Source: Eubacterium sp. (GTDB lineage Bacteria > Bacillota > Clostridia > Lachnospirales > Lachnospiraceae). Taken from it: 16,266 nt of DNA. Under the pieces are notes generated by a model. That model did not search any database. It was not told where the DNA came from and was given only the letters and a program-made list of their open reading frames with translations. The stretch is from positions 1 through 16,266 of the forward strand of contig DOVJ01000119.1 in NCBI GenBank assembly GCA_003520145.1, read 5' to 3'. A program made the translations under genes and the position numbers. Below are positions 6,477 to 15,800 of the stretch, in pieces; positions within the stretch are counted from its first letter, which is position 1, and each line of letters opens with the position of its first letter.

Positions 6477-7817
6477 TTACGCCTTTTCTAATATCTCTCC
6501 GCTGCATGCTGGCACACTCATATTAAGTACCCCACCAGACACCTCTACTTCACTATCATGCAAAAGCCCCTTATAGTGCCCATCTCTTAAGCCTCTTATA
6601 GATACATAGGCATCAGATTCGTCATTATTCACTACAACGATTGCGCATGTATCATCTAGTTCTCTTGTAAAAGCATACTGCCTATTAGTAAGAAGCTTCT
6701 CCACATATCTTCCATAGGAAAGAGAAGGAACGCTCTTTCTTATCTCGTTAAGCTTCCTGATAAGCTTAAGCTGTTCGCATGACTTAATCCTATCCTTGTA
6801 CTCATCGTACTCAAGACATGGTCTTAAGGAATCATCGCTTCCACGTTCTTTTCTTCCCTCTATGCCAAATTCAGAACCATAGTATATCGATGGCACGCCA
6901 GGAAGAGTATACAGCAAGATATGAACAGGAGTAAAGTGAGCTTTATTATTAAGCTTTGTATATATTCTCTCAACATCGTGATTATCCACGAAGTTATATA
7001 GCTTATACACACCATCTCTCATGATGTCCATGTGGCGCTTCAGAGTATGTGCTATCTCGAAGTAATTATGATCGTTATGACCTGAGTAAAGAGCCTTGTG
7101 CATCTGATAATTAGTCACAGCATTGAGAGTCTCATCGTTGACCCACCTTGCATAATCGCCATGGATGACCTCACCCATGAGCCAGAAGTCTTCCTTGACC
7201 TCGCGCGCAAGTGCTCCAAGCCTCTTCATGAAGTCAAAGTCCAGAACATCCGCCGCATCAAGTCTTATACCATCTATATCGAATTCAGACACCCAGAATC
7301 TTATGACATCACATATATAGTCGATGACTGCAGGATTTCGCTGATTAAGCTTGACAAGAAGGTTATAACCACCCCAATTGTCATAAGAAAACCCATCATT
7401 GTATTCGTTGTTGCCCCAGAAGTTTACGTTGCAGTACCAATCCTTATAAGGCGAATTCTCCCTCTTCTCCTTGATATCCTTGAAAGCAAAGAACTCCCTT
7501 CCCGTGTGATTGAACACTCCGTCAAGTATGACTCTGATGCCATTCTTATGACAGTGCTCCACAAACTTCTTAAGGTCCTTATTATCTCCAAGTCTTCTGT
7601 CAAGAAGCTTATAATCAGTAGTTTCATAACCATGACCAACAGATTCAAAAAGAGGACCTATATACAGAGCAGTAAAGCCCTGTTTCTTCAGATAGTCAAC
7701 CCATGGAATAAGATTCATGAGTCTGTGTTCCACAGCACCGCCGTCATTCGTCTTTGGGGCGCCTGTCATACCCAGAGGATATATGTGATAAAAGGTTGCT
7801 TCATTATACCACGCCAT
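6477..7817 (-). CDS. Cytoplasmic GH13 alpha-amylase-family glycosidase
   Basis: The 446-residue protein contains all four GH13 regions: DGVFNH at 99-104, GIRLDAAD at 183-190 with nucleophile Asp187, GEVIHGD at 215-221 with acid/base Glu216, and FVDNHD at 276-281 with Asp281. The catalytic barrel spans about 1-360, with the domain B insertion at about 104-150, and a short C-terminal beta domain completes it. There is no signal peptide and no N-terminal starch-binding domain, so it probably acts inside the cell on maltodextrins or glycogen fragments. The GITALYIGPLFES-like N-terminal region (here FTALYIGPLFES, 48-59) and compact size recall the neopullulanase/cyclomaltodextrinase groups, but exact substrate is unknown. 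GGGAGGT lies 6 bases before the ATG. It is the last gene of the long operon, 12 bases after the thioesterase stop. Confidence 0.9.
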   Translation of the reverse strand: MAWYNEATFYHIYPLGMTGAPKTNDGGAVEHRLMNLIPWVDYLKKQGFTALYIGPLFESVGHGYETTDYKLLDRRLGDNKDLKKFVEHCHKNGIRVILDGVFNHTGREFFAFKDIKEKRENSPYKDWYCNVNFWGNNEYNDGFSYDNWGGYNLLVKLNQRNPAVIDYICDVIRFWVSEFDIDGIRLDAADVLDFDFMKRLGALAREVKEDFWLMGEVIHGDYARWVNDETLNAVTNYQMHKALYSGHNDHNYFEIAHTLKRHMDIMRDGVYKLYNFVDNHDVERIYTKLNNKAHFTPVHILLYTLPGVPSIYYGSEFGIEGRKERGSDDSLRPCLEYDEYKDRIKSCEQLKLIRKLNEIRKSVPSLSYGRYVEKLLTNRQYAFTRELDDTCAIVVVNNDESDAYVSIRGLRDGHYKGLLHDSEVEVSGGVLNMSVPACSGEILEKA

Positions 7818-7829
7818 AACATTACCTCC

Positions 7830-8546
7830 CTATAATCGCTCTTTTGCCTCTATTCTCATAACCACGCGAACGTCCGCCTCAGACTCGCCAGTCATCTTCA
7901 TCTCATACACAGAAGGCTCAACCTCATCCATATACAGCTTGAGAGTCTCGCCGAACTTAGTCTGCTTACAGTATACAACCTTGATATCACTTATAGCGCG
8001 CTCATTCTCTATATATGTTATCGCCTTCTTAAGATAAGCCATGTTGTTGACGTGCTCGTTATAGTCTATATCATAACGCCCAAATGTTACATCACCGATC
8101 AAAGTAGTGCAGTTAACACTCATCTTCCTGTCAACACCCTCCATATCGAGGCCATCGCAATAATCATAACCTTCAGTATCCACATCCTTTATCTTTGTCA
8201 GCATCCCGCGTTTCATATCATAGACTGCCCAGAGAGAATCAGCGTCGACTAAAGCCTTATCGCCCGACTTCATCGTAACATTTCTCGAACAGAAGGCTGC
8301 ACTAAGGTCATGCCCCCAGGTCTTCATAGTGATATTCTCAAGAAGCTTCGCATGATCATAGATTCTTATATGCCAACCTATGACAAACCATGTACGGCCG
8401 ATATCAAGAAGATATTTAGCGCCCTTGCCTATAGACTCCGAATGATAATTGATTATGTTAGAAAGCTCGTCAAATACAGCATCCAGTCGTATGTATCCAT
8501 CAACATCAGTCTCGCTGTAGTACACGGGCTTAGTATATTCGTTCAT
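7830..8546 (-). CDS. Acyl-ACP thioesterase (FatA/FatB-like family)
   Basis: This 238-residue protein is a tandem hotdog-fold thioesterase, the usual size of bacterial members. The first hotdog spans about 1-140 and the second about 150-238. The second carries DIDYNEHVNNMAYL (159-172), corresponding to the plant motif DxNxHVNNxxY; Asn163 and His165 are the expected catalytic residues and Asp161 assists. The plant catalytic Cys position falls in VVYCKQTKFGE (190-200) and is not clearly conserved, as in many bacterial relatives. It would release free fatty acids from acyl carrier protein, adjusting membrane lipid or medium-chain acid supply. The start overlaps the trmO stop as ATGA (8543-8546), with AAAGGAAAA upstream, indicating translational coupling. 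Substrate chain length cannot be judged. Confidence 0.87.
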   Translation of the reverse strand: MNEYTKPVYYSETDVDGYIRLDAVFDELSNIINYHSESIGKGAKYLLDIGRTWFVIGWHIRIYDHAKLLENITMKTWGHDLSAAFCSRNVTMKSGDKALVDADSLWAVYDMKRGMLTKIKDVDTEGYDYCDGLDMEGVDRKMSVNCTTLIGDVTFGRYDIDYNEHVNNMAYLKKAITYIENERAISDIKVVYCKQTKFGETLKLYMDEVEPSVYEMKMTGESEADVRVVMRIEAKERL

Positions 8547-9229
8547 TTGATTTTCCTTTCTCCATAGGGAATTGCATCAACCACTCTTAGAACTCCGTCA
8601 GATACAGTAAAATGTATATCAAAACCCTCATATGCTATGGCATACATCTCATCCGAATCCTTCTTGTAAGCCGGTCGCGGATCCACATGCAGCACCTGTG
8701 TAAGAGGTACTATGATCTCCTTCGGAAGCTTATCAAGCACACTAGGGTCATACTTCACAACTAGGGTTTCAAAGAGGACCTCGCCTGCATAACCACCACG
8801 GGCGTTCGGATGAGCATCCGTATAAGGAAGATAAGGCTTAATATCATAGATAGCAGTACCATCCATAAGATCAGCACCACCAACCTCTAAGTAAAGACCC
8901 ACTTCATCCACACCGCTAGACAGAAGCCTCACAGAAGACAGACCTATATGATTAGGACGCAACGGTGAGCGTGTCGCAAATATTCCCATATGCTTCTTGC
9001 CGCCAAGCTTCGGAGGTGCAACGGTCAGTTTCTCCACCTCTTCATCAAAGTGCCACAGAAGCCATATATAATCAAAGCCCTCTAAGCCTTTTATAACCTG
9101 AGGGTCTTTGAATTCTTTTTCAAAATATATCTTTGCAGTTGTCGCATGAGCTATATTGCTCTGGCGTGGTATCCCGAACTTTTCTGAAAACCCCGTCTTA
9201 ATATGCGCAACAGGTCTAATCTCAGCCAA
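8543..9229 (-). CDS. trmO: tRNA (N6-threonylcarbamoyladenosine37-N6)-methyltransferase TrmO
   Basis: The family (formerly YaeB/UPF0066) uses SAM to methylate t6A37 to m6t6A in threonine tRNAs. Seen here are the entry motif IRPVAHIKTGFSEKFGIPRQ (4-23), GIFATRSPLRPNHIGLS (82-98), GADLMDGTAIYDIKPYLPY (118-136), and a C-terminal domain with the DPRPAY motif at 183-188. I chose the TTG at 9229-9227, giving 228 residues MAEIRPVAHI..., because the family starts just before the IRPVAHI-type strand. The longer frame, open to 9283, lies wholly inside pyk and adds 18 residues with no family resemblance. The weak AAGG is 9 bases before the TTG. The start overlaps the pyk stop by 8 bases, so translation is probably coupled; the stop overlaps the thioesterase start by four. 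Confidence 0.9.
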   Translation of the reverse strand: MAEIRPVAHIKTGFSEKFGIPRQSNIAHATTAKIYFEKEFKDPQVIKGLEGFDYIWLLWHFDEEVEKLTVAPPKLGGKKHMGIFATRSPLRPNHIGLSSVRLLSSGVDEVGLYLEVGGADLMDGTAIYDIKPYLPYTDAHPNARGGYAGEVLFETLVVKYDPSVLDKLPKEIIVPLTQVLHVDPRPAYKKDSDEMYAIAYEGFDIHFTVSDGVLRVVDAIPYGERKIK

Positions 9230-10637
9230 TAGTCTCGACCTTGATAGTGTTGGTATTACCTGTCTGACCGTTGATCTGACCACCGGTCAATACTACGTTA
9301 TCACCAGGCTTGAGGTTACATATCTCCTTAGCCTTATTAAGAGCGTTGTAGAACATAACCTCTACAGAAGTAACCTCCTGAGTAAGAACAGGAGTAACGC
9401 CCCAGCTTAAGTTAAGCTTTCTCCATACCTTCTCGCTAGTAGTGATACCCACGATATCCACAGGACATCTAAAACGGCTCACCATACGTGCAGTTCTGCC
9501 ACTTATAGAACTTACAACCAAAGCCTTAGCCTTCACATCTATAGCCATAGCACATGTAGCATGTGATATAGCATCAAGATTACTCTTGATTATGAATTCA
9601 TTGTTAGCAAATCTCTTAGCATACTTGATATGCTCTTCAGTGTACTCGGCAATCTCAGCCATATTCTTAACAGCAGCAACAGGATACTTGCCCTGTGCAG
9701 TCTCACCTGAGAGCATGATAGCAGACGAACCATCATATACAGCATTAGCAACATCTGATATCTCAGCTCTAGTAGGACGAGGATTGCTGATCATAGACTC
9801 AAGCATCTCGGTAGCTGTGATAACTCTCTTACCAAGAAGACGACACTTGTTGATGAGGTGCTTCTGAACAGAAGGAACCTCAACATAAGGAATCTCTACA
9901 CCGAGGTCACCTCTTGCAACCATGATACCATCGGCTATATCACAGATCTCTTCTATGTTGTCAACACCTGCTCTATTCTCGATCTTAGCGATGATATCTA
10001 TATCCTTACCGCCATTATCATCGAGGAAGCTTCTTATAGCGATCATATCAGCCTTGCTTGATACGAAAGAAGCAGCCACGAAGTCAACATCGTTCTTAAT
10101 ACCGAAGAGGAGATCCTTCTTATCCTGCTCACTTAAGTAATCAGCCTTCAAGACCTTATTAGGGAAGCTCATACTCTTCTTGTCGGCCATCTCACCACCT
10201 GCGATAGCCACACAGATAGCGTCGTTGCCCTTGATCTCCTTAACCTCGAAGATAAGAAGACCGTTACATACAAGAACTCTATCTCCGACAGAAAGCTCAG
10301 AAGTAAGATTCTTATAGCTTACAGAAACCTTAGTCTCATCACCCACAACATCATCTGTAGTGAAAGTAAATGTGGCTCCATCTGGAACATATACCTTCTT
10401 ATTAGCGAAGGTTCCTATTCTGTATTCAGGTCCCTTAGTATCGAGCATGATTGCGATAGGAGCATCAAGTTCCTTCCTTACAGCGTTGATATTCACAATC
10501 TTGCTGTACTGCTCCTCATGGTCTCCATGAGAGAAGTTAAGACGGCATACATTCATACCGGCCTTATACATCTCCTTGATAGTCTCCACGTTATTGCTTG
10601 ATGGTCCTATAGTACATATGATCTTAGTCTTTCTCAT
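9222..10637 (-). CDS. pyk: Pyruvate kinase
   Basis: The 471-residue enzyme transfers phosphate from phosphoenolpyruvate to ADP, the last ATP-yielding step of glycolysis. Landmarks are CTIGPSS (8-14), the substrate Arg32 in RLNFSHG, LDTKGPE (65-71), the catalytic Lys218 in AKIENRAG with metal ligands Glu220 and Asp244 in ARGDLG, TATEMLESM (274-282) and SGETAQGKYP (310-319). The C-domain ends in VLTGGQINGQTGNTN, near the effector region. It lacks the PEP-utiliser C-terminal extension of Bacillus enzymes. One oddity is VCNGLLIFEV (123-132) in the B domain, where most relatives have IDDGLI. Glu101 aligns roughly with the residue linked to K+ dependence, tentatively. The gene starts 9 bases after the Nudix stop and has no strong ribosome binding site, so it may rely on coupling. 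Confidence 0.96.
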   Translation of the reverse strand: MRKTKIICTIGPSSNNVETIKEMYKAGMNVCRLNFSHGDHEEQYSKIVNINAVRKELDAPIAIMLDTKGPEYRIGTFANKKVYVPDGATFTFTTDDVVGDETKVSVSYKNLTSELSVGDRVLVCNGLLIFEVKEIKGNDAICVAIAGGEMADKKSMSFPNKVLKADYLSEQDKKDLLFGIKNDVDFVAASFVSSKADMIAIRSFLDDNGGKDIDIIAKIENRAGVDNIEEICDIADGIMVARGDLGVEIPYVEVPSVQKHLINKCRLLGKRVITATEMLESMISNPRPTRAEISDVANAVYDGSSAIMLSGETAQGKYPVAAVKNMAEIAEYTEEHIKYAKRFANNEFIIKSNLDAISHATCAMAIDVKAKALVVSSISGRTARMVSRFRCPVDIVGITTSEKVWRKLNLSWGVTPVLTQEVTSVEVMFYNALNKAKEICNLKPGDNVVLTGGQINGQTGNTNTIKVETIG

Positions 10638-10646
10638 GATAATTCT

Positions 10647-11204
10647 TTAGCTACGACTCCACATATAGCAGAATGCCTGTGTTCTAGCCGCAAATCTTCC
10701 TTTCTTTAGTAATTCTCTTATCTCTTCTTTAGTATACCACGCAGCCTCGATTTCTTCAACCGTCGAAGTGCTCGGTGCAAATGTTCCCTTAGCCTTGCAG
10801 ACTATGCAATTATTGATCTCGTTGGAAAATCCAACAGCACTATAGCTAATACCCATAGTGTCTATGACCTCACAAAGATCAAGGCCGGTCTCTTCCCACA
10901 GCTCACGCTTTGCAGCCTGATAGATATCCTCTCCCGGATCTACAAGCCCCGCAGGAAAGTTATATACATAATCATCCACAGCAAGACGGAATTCCTTATT
11001 AAGAAGGATTCTCTCCTCATTCTCGTCAAAAGCTATGATAACAACAGCATCAGCTGATTCCTTATGAAGCCTGGCCTCATCAAGTTCCTTATCTCTGCTT
11101 ATCATCTCATATACTTTAGTCTTATTATCAACCGTTGTATAAGTAAGGTCATATCTGGAGATGAACGCACCATCATGCACTTTAGTAATCTTCTCAAGCT
11201 TCAT
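10647..11204 (-). CDS. Nudix hydrolase, ADP-ribose pyrophosphatase type
   Basis: The 185-residue protein has a complete Nudix box at residues 86-108 (GLVDPGE...RELWEETGL), fitting GX5EX7REUXEEXGU with metal-binding Glu101, Glu104 and Glu105. The preceding YNFPAG and a moderately long N-terminal beta domain match ADP-ribose/nucleoside-diphosphate-sugar pyrophosphatases, which cleave ADP-ribose to AMP and ribose 5-phosphate. The exact substrate is not determined by sequence. I take the ATG at 11204 as the start (MKLEKITKVHDG); the frame is open to 11249, but the extra 15 residues lie inside the glycosyltransferase gene and look unlike a protein N-terminus. With this start the gene overlaps the previous one by 11 bases. 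Confidence 0.87.
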   Translation of the reverse strand: MKLEKITKVHDGAFISRYDLTYTTVDNKTKVYEMISRDKELDEARLHKESADAVVIIAFDENEERILLNKEFRLAVDDYVYNFPAGLVDPGEDIYQAAKRELWEETGLDLCEVIDTMGISYSAVGFSNEINNCIVCKAKGTFAPSTSTVEEIEAAWYTKEEIRELLKKGRFAARTQAFCYMWSRS

Positions 11205-11985
11205 GATTGCCACTCTTCTTTCTCTTACTCTTAAAAACAAGCTTAACAACAGTCTTCAAAACCTTAGCCGCACATACAAATCCCACAGCATAAGCTATGA
11301 TACGTTTTCCAAAAAGCTTATATATCCTTATGGAATCCTTGATAGGATTAAAGTGAGTCTTATGATCCTCCTTAGAATCATATATAGTCTCTATCGGAAC
11401 CTCTATGATATTGACCTTACCCTTGCAGGCTATAAGCATATTAGTCTCGAATTCGAATCTCTCTCCATCGACACACAGAAGTTTCTCCATGAAGTCTCTA
11501 GGGATTCCTCGAAGACCTGTCTGTGTATCAGATATCCTGATTCCATATAGGAAGTTCATGACAACACTTGTTATAGTATTGCCCTTGCGACTCTTATCTG
11601 GAACACCTTCCAAAGAAAAGTCCCTGCTTCCGAGTATAAGACTATCCTTGTTAAGAGAAAGAACACTCATAACCTTACGGATATCTTCTATAGAGTGCTG
11701 ACCATCAGAATCAGCAGTCACACAGCCTATCATATCCTTCTCTTCACTCAGAAGATAGTTAAATGCAGTCTTAAGCGCTCTGCCCTTACCCTGATTTACG
11801 CTGTGGCGAAGCACAGTTGCAGAATACTTCTTCTTTGCTTCCTTGAATATATGACGGTACTCGATACCTGAACCATCATCCACTATTATAACCTTGTCAA
11901 ATTCATTCTCCTTAAGGTCTTCAAGAAGCTTAAGAAGTCTCTCATCCGGCTCATAAGACGGAATGACTATAGGTATATTATACAT
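11194..11985 (-). CDS. Family 2 glycosyltransferase, polyprenol-phosphate sugar synthase-like
   Basis: This 263-residue protein is a GT-A fold family 2 glycosyltransferase resembling dolichol/undecaprenyl-phosphate mannosyl- or glucosyltransferases. Visible are IVIPSYEPDERL (6-17), VDDGSG (35-40), the metal/nucleotide-binding DSD at 92-94 within TADSDGQH, SDTQTGLRG (152-160), and the FNPIKDS segment (212-218) common in this branch. The C-terminus (about 227-251) is hydrophobic then strongly basic, consistent with membrane association. It follows murI directly: the murI stop and this ATG share one base (TGATG). I prefer the ATG at 11985 over the adjacent TTG at 11988, since GGAGG is 8 bases before the ATG. 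It may decorate cell-wall or surface polymers; donor and acceptor are unknown. Confidence 0.85.
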   Translation of the reverse strand: MYNIPIVIPSYEPDERLLKLLEDLKENEFDKVIIVDDGSGIEYRHIFKEAKKKYSATVLRHSVNQGKGRALKTAFNYLLSEEKDMIGCVTADSDGQHSIEDIRKVMSVLSLNKDSLILGSRDFSLEGVPDKSRKGNTITSVVMNFLYGIRISDTQTGLRGIPRDFMEKLLCVDGERFEFETNMLIACKGKVNIIEVPIETIYDSKEDHKTHFNPIKDSIRIYKLFGKRIIAYAVGFVCAAKVLKTVVKLVFKSKRKKSGNHEA

Positions 11986-12782
11986 CAACTCTTCCTCCCG
12001 TACAAAAGGTCTTCACTTAATCTTATCACACTCTCATCTTCCTTAGAGTTAAGGATTGTAACCTTACCAGTTCTGTCCTTATCATCCCTAAGAAGATGCG
12101 CGGTATCCAATCTGCGCATGAGTTCAAGCGCAGTTCCATAACCGCCATCGAAGATCTTAACTTTATAAGAAGACAACACCTTAAGTATAGTCTCCTTGAG
12201 AAAAGGATAGTGAGTACAGCCTAAGACTATACCTGTATCCTCATCATTCATATATCCTGTCAGCTTATCACTAAGATATGCCTCCAACTCAGCGCCTTCA
12301 AGTATTCCCCTCTCCACATATTCCATAAGTCCTCCACATTCAACACTTATGACCTCTTTTGAATCTGAGTACTGGGAAAGGAGCCTGTTAAACTTTTCCT
12401 GACGTATAGTCATAGGAGTCGCCATAACAAGCACTCTCTTGACATCCTTATCTATAACTGCCGGCTTAATGGCCGGCTCTATGCCTACTATCGGAAGGTC
12501 AGGATAATCACCTCGAAGACTCCTGACTGCAGCGCTGGTTGCCGTATTACATGCTACAGCAAGCCCCTTGATTCCCATGTCAAGAAGCTTATCCACCACA
12601 TCATAGGTAAGCCTTGTGATTTCTTCAACACTCTTAACACCATAAGGTGCATGTGCCGAATCGCCATAATATATATAGTCCTCAAAAGGTGCTATCTTCA
12701 TAGCTTCCCTAAGAACACTAAGCCCTCCGACTCCCGAGTCCATGAAGCCTATAGGCATATCTTTGTCTGTATATATCTCCAT
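11985..12782 (-). CDS. murI: Glutamate racemase
   Basis: This 265-residue enzyme makes D-glutamate for peptidoglycan. The two catalytic cysteines are present: Cys78 in ACNTATS and Cys189 in GCTHYPF, with the conserved Asp15 in FMDSGVGG and the YYGDSAHAPYG block at 38-48. The N-terminus has about eight residues before the usual family start; a second Met at residue 9 (MPIGFMDSGVGG) is an alternative start at 12758. No ribosome binding site precedes the ATG at 12782, and an extended -10 promoter (12792-12800) ends only about ten bases before it, so the transcript from that promoter would be almost leaderless. It follows the TPR gene by 35 bases and shares a stop/start base with the downstream glycosyltransferase gene, forming a cell-envelope pair. 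Confidence 0.95.
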   Translation of the reverse strand: MEIYTDKDMPIGFMDSGVGGLSVLREAMKIAPFEDYIYYGDSAHAPYGVKSVEEITRLTYDVVDKLLDMGIKGLAVACNTATSAAVRSLRGDYPDLPIVGIEPAIKPAVIDKDVKRVLVMATPMTIRQEKFNRLLSQYSDSKEVISVECGGLMEYVERGILEGAELEAYLSDKLTGYMNDEDTGIVLGCTHYPFLKETILKVLSSYKVKIFDGGYGTALELMRRLDTAHLLRDDKDRTGKVTILNSKEDESVIRLSEDLLYGRKS

Positions 12783-12791
12783 AACTTATAC

Positions 12792-12800
12792 ATTATATCA
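12792..12800 (-). promoter_or_regulatory. Possible extended -10 promoter directly in front of murI
   Basis: TGATATAAT (12800-12792) in the 35-base gap between the TPR gene and murI is a full extended -10 element. No good -35 is seen. Transcription would start near 12786-12785, a few bases before the murI ATG at 12782. Confidence 0.45.
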
Positions 12801-12817
12801 CAATTCACAACAATTTT

Positions 12818-15800
12818 CTACTTCTTCTTCAGTACTTCCAGTGCATTCTTGCTTTCATCATCCCAAGGATTCATCTGCTGAGCTATAGTATAATACTCAA
12901 TAGCTTTCTTAATATCACCTCGCATCTCTTCTAGCAAGCCCATATCAAGATAATACTGAAAACACTCTTTGTTCTCGCAGAAGCTGCATCTTCTGCAGGA
13001 TTCAAGATTCCTCATATGCGACAGTGCCTCGACGGCCTTATCGAATTCTCCAGCGAATATAAGAAGTCTTCCGTATCTTGAATATCTTATAGGCGCCTCT
13101 TTTGCCTTTGCAAAGTATATATCATGATTCTCATATTCCTTGAACATGAGATCCATACCTTTTTTAGAGTATTCCGAAGCAGCCTTATGATTTCCGAGGA
13201 TATATTCACACTTGGCCATATCGATATAGGCAGATACCTGCATATATTCATCCAGTTTACCTTCTACCTGCTTATACACTTTCAGGCATTCCTTGTATTT
13301 TCTATAGCAGTCACAGTATATTCTTGCAAGACGTGCCTTAGTCGTTGCACTTTCTGGTCTTGCGCTGACAAGTCTTATATAAGCCTTCGATGAATGCCCC
13401 GACATATATTCTATAGATACCATCTTGTCAGCAAAATCCTGAATATTCTTGGAATTCTTTCCGGCAAAATCGCGAAGATACTTCAAAGCTTCGCTCGCCT
13501 TGCCGCAGTGCAGATATGCATCAGCAACATTTTTGGCAAGATACTCATATCCCGGGAAGAGCCTTGCTGCTTCAAGAAGCACTTCAAGTTCATGTTCATA
13601 GTCTCCAAGCATATAGTAGACGTTAGCAAGATTAGTATAAGGATTCCTCAGTTTTTTCTCCTTATCCTTGATACACTCTATGGATTTGTTGAGGTATTCT
13701 TTAGCCTTATCATAATCCCCAAGCATGCTATAACAATAACCTGCGTTATTGTAGGCATAAGGATTAGTTTCATCAAGCTCGGCAGCCTTCAGATAGTCCT
13801 CAAGAGCCCTTTCATAATCAGCATGCTCCTGATATACGAGACCTCTGTCGATTCTATAATACGCAGTATCATTGTTTTCTATCTGAATATCAGCGTACTT
13901 TACAGCTTCCTCAAAGAACTTCGGATCATCAGTCCTCTCATAATCCTCAAGACACATGTTCATGATACAGTCTGCCGCATCATAATGCTTAGGATTCAGC
14001 TCAAGCGTATGTTCATAGTGCTTTCTCGCCTCATCAAACTGCTTATTGGAATAATAAGCCTGGGCAAGATCATAACAGATAGCATCATTGTCAGGTCTTT
14101 CTTCAAGCATCTCCTTGAATATAGCGATAGCCTCATCATACTTTTTCATGTTAGAATAGATATCAGCCTTCGTCCATCTGTAATTGATTCTGTTATCCAT
14201 ATCCAGAGCTTCGTTGATGTACTCTAACGCCTTCTCATAATTCTTCATATCGATATATACAAAAGCTATCTCATACGATATATCGCTCTTAACTTCAACA
14301 TCACTTTCAGGATTATTGTACACATTCAATCTGAACTGTTCCATCTTATGAGCAAGCTTAAGCATCTCATCGCCATCATATGTAGTCATTCTGTCCTTTT
14401 TATACTGAACGAATGTAAGGCTGTCAGACTCAACACCCGCTTCACGAGCGCGCTTTAGGACTTCATCAAAGTCCTCATACCTCTTCATATGCATATTCAC
14501 AAGCGCAGCATAATAATAAGGTCTGTAATAACCATTATATATCTGAGTTGCCTTATAATAATCGTCTATAACATCCATGCCGTACTTGAGGTTATAAAAA
14601 GCCTCCTGACGCATCAGATATATAGGATAATACCCCTCGTCAGCCTCAATTACCTCATCACATACATCTATGGTTTTGGTGTACTCTCCGGTTTTATTAT
14701 AGCAGTAAGCGATTCTTTCCATAACAGCCCACCTGTTATAACCCGGCTTCTCATATTCCTTGGCAGTAAGAAGATTCTCTATAGCCTTATCATACTCTTT
14801 TTTCAAAATGTATGCGTTACCGCAAAGCGCATAGGAAAGACCTAATCTTCTGGCTTTCTTTCTGTATTCCTCGCTGCCGTCATCTACAGCATCGATTATC
14901 ATCTGCTTCCAGCGCTCCAGATACTCCAGAGACTCCGCCTCCTTGCCCATAGCAAATAAGCATCTACCATAGAGATTGACATATTCGTAAGCTTTCTTCT
15001 CCTCATCGGATCTGCCGTCAAGATACTCTATACAGCGATCATACTGCTCATTCTGGAAGTAACACCACGCAAGCTCATTGGCGATCACACTGTCATACTT
15101 TTCTTCAAGCTGTGCCTCGTAATCAGTTATGATTTCTTCATTAAGCTCTCTCATATAATTAACGAGTTCCTGGCTGTGGATATCCTCCATGAGCTCTATA
15201 ACTTCATCCTTAGCCTTCTTCTTATCTCCATGTCTGCCGCGATAACGAATCATCGCAAACTGAAGACTCTGATCCTCAGGATTGATCTTACTAAGCGCCT
15301 CGAATTCCTCATACACGCCATCATCATCGCCATGGTCGAACCTTACAAGCGCATATGTAAACCTGATATAATAATCCTCTGGATAACGCTTTAGAAGTCT
15401 TTCGCCGAGTTCTTTCGCCTTATCGTAATCACCTTTATTATTCAGCATCTTGATATATTCAACATCCGCATATGGATGATATACACCATACTGCGAAAGT
15501 GCGTCATACTTTTCCATAGCGCCATCAACGTCGTTATCATAGAAAGCATTTCTCATCTCGAAAAACGCATCTATATAGGCATCAGGCAAAGTCTCGCCCA
15601 CATCGATAGCCGTATTCTCAAACAGAGAAAAATCAAAAAATGTACTGCCATTAACGCTTCTTTCGAAGAAATCCAGGAAAGCAACCGCAAACTTCTCCGA
15701 CAGTGCCTCCTTATCTTCAAGCACATGAAAGCGCTCATCTATCAGACAGAATACTTCCGTCGGAAAGTTATAATTATCCATGATGAAGACTAAGAGTTTT

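Noticed and set aside
7098..7835. Open frame of 245 codons on the plus strand
   Set aside because: It is antisense to the GH13 gene, whose four catalytic regions are intact; the plus-strand translation shows no recognisable domain.
9230..9283. Longer N-terminus for TrmO beginning with GTG at 9283
   Set aside because: The added 18 residues lie inside pyk and do not resemble the family; the TTG at 9229 gives the expected N-terminus.
11205..11249. Longer N-terminus for the Nudix protein
   Set aside because: The extra 15 residues are Arg/Leu-rich, overlap the glycosyltransferase gene further, and an ATG with a typical N-terminus follows at 11204.
13394..14227. Open frame of 277 codons on the plus strand
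   Set aside because: It lies entirely within the TPR gene on the opposite strand; its Ile/Leu/Ser-rich translation is what the complement of a Glu/Lys/Tyr-rich gene gives, and no family motif is seen.
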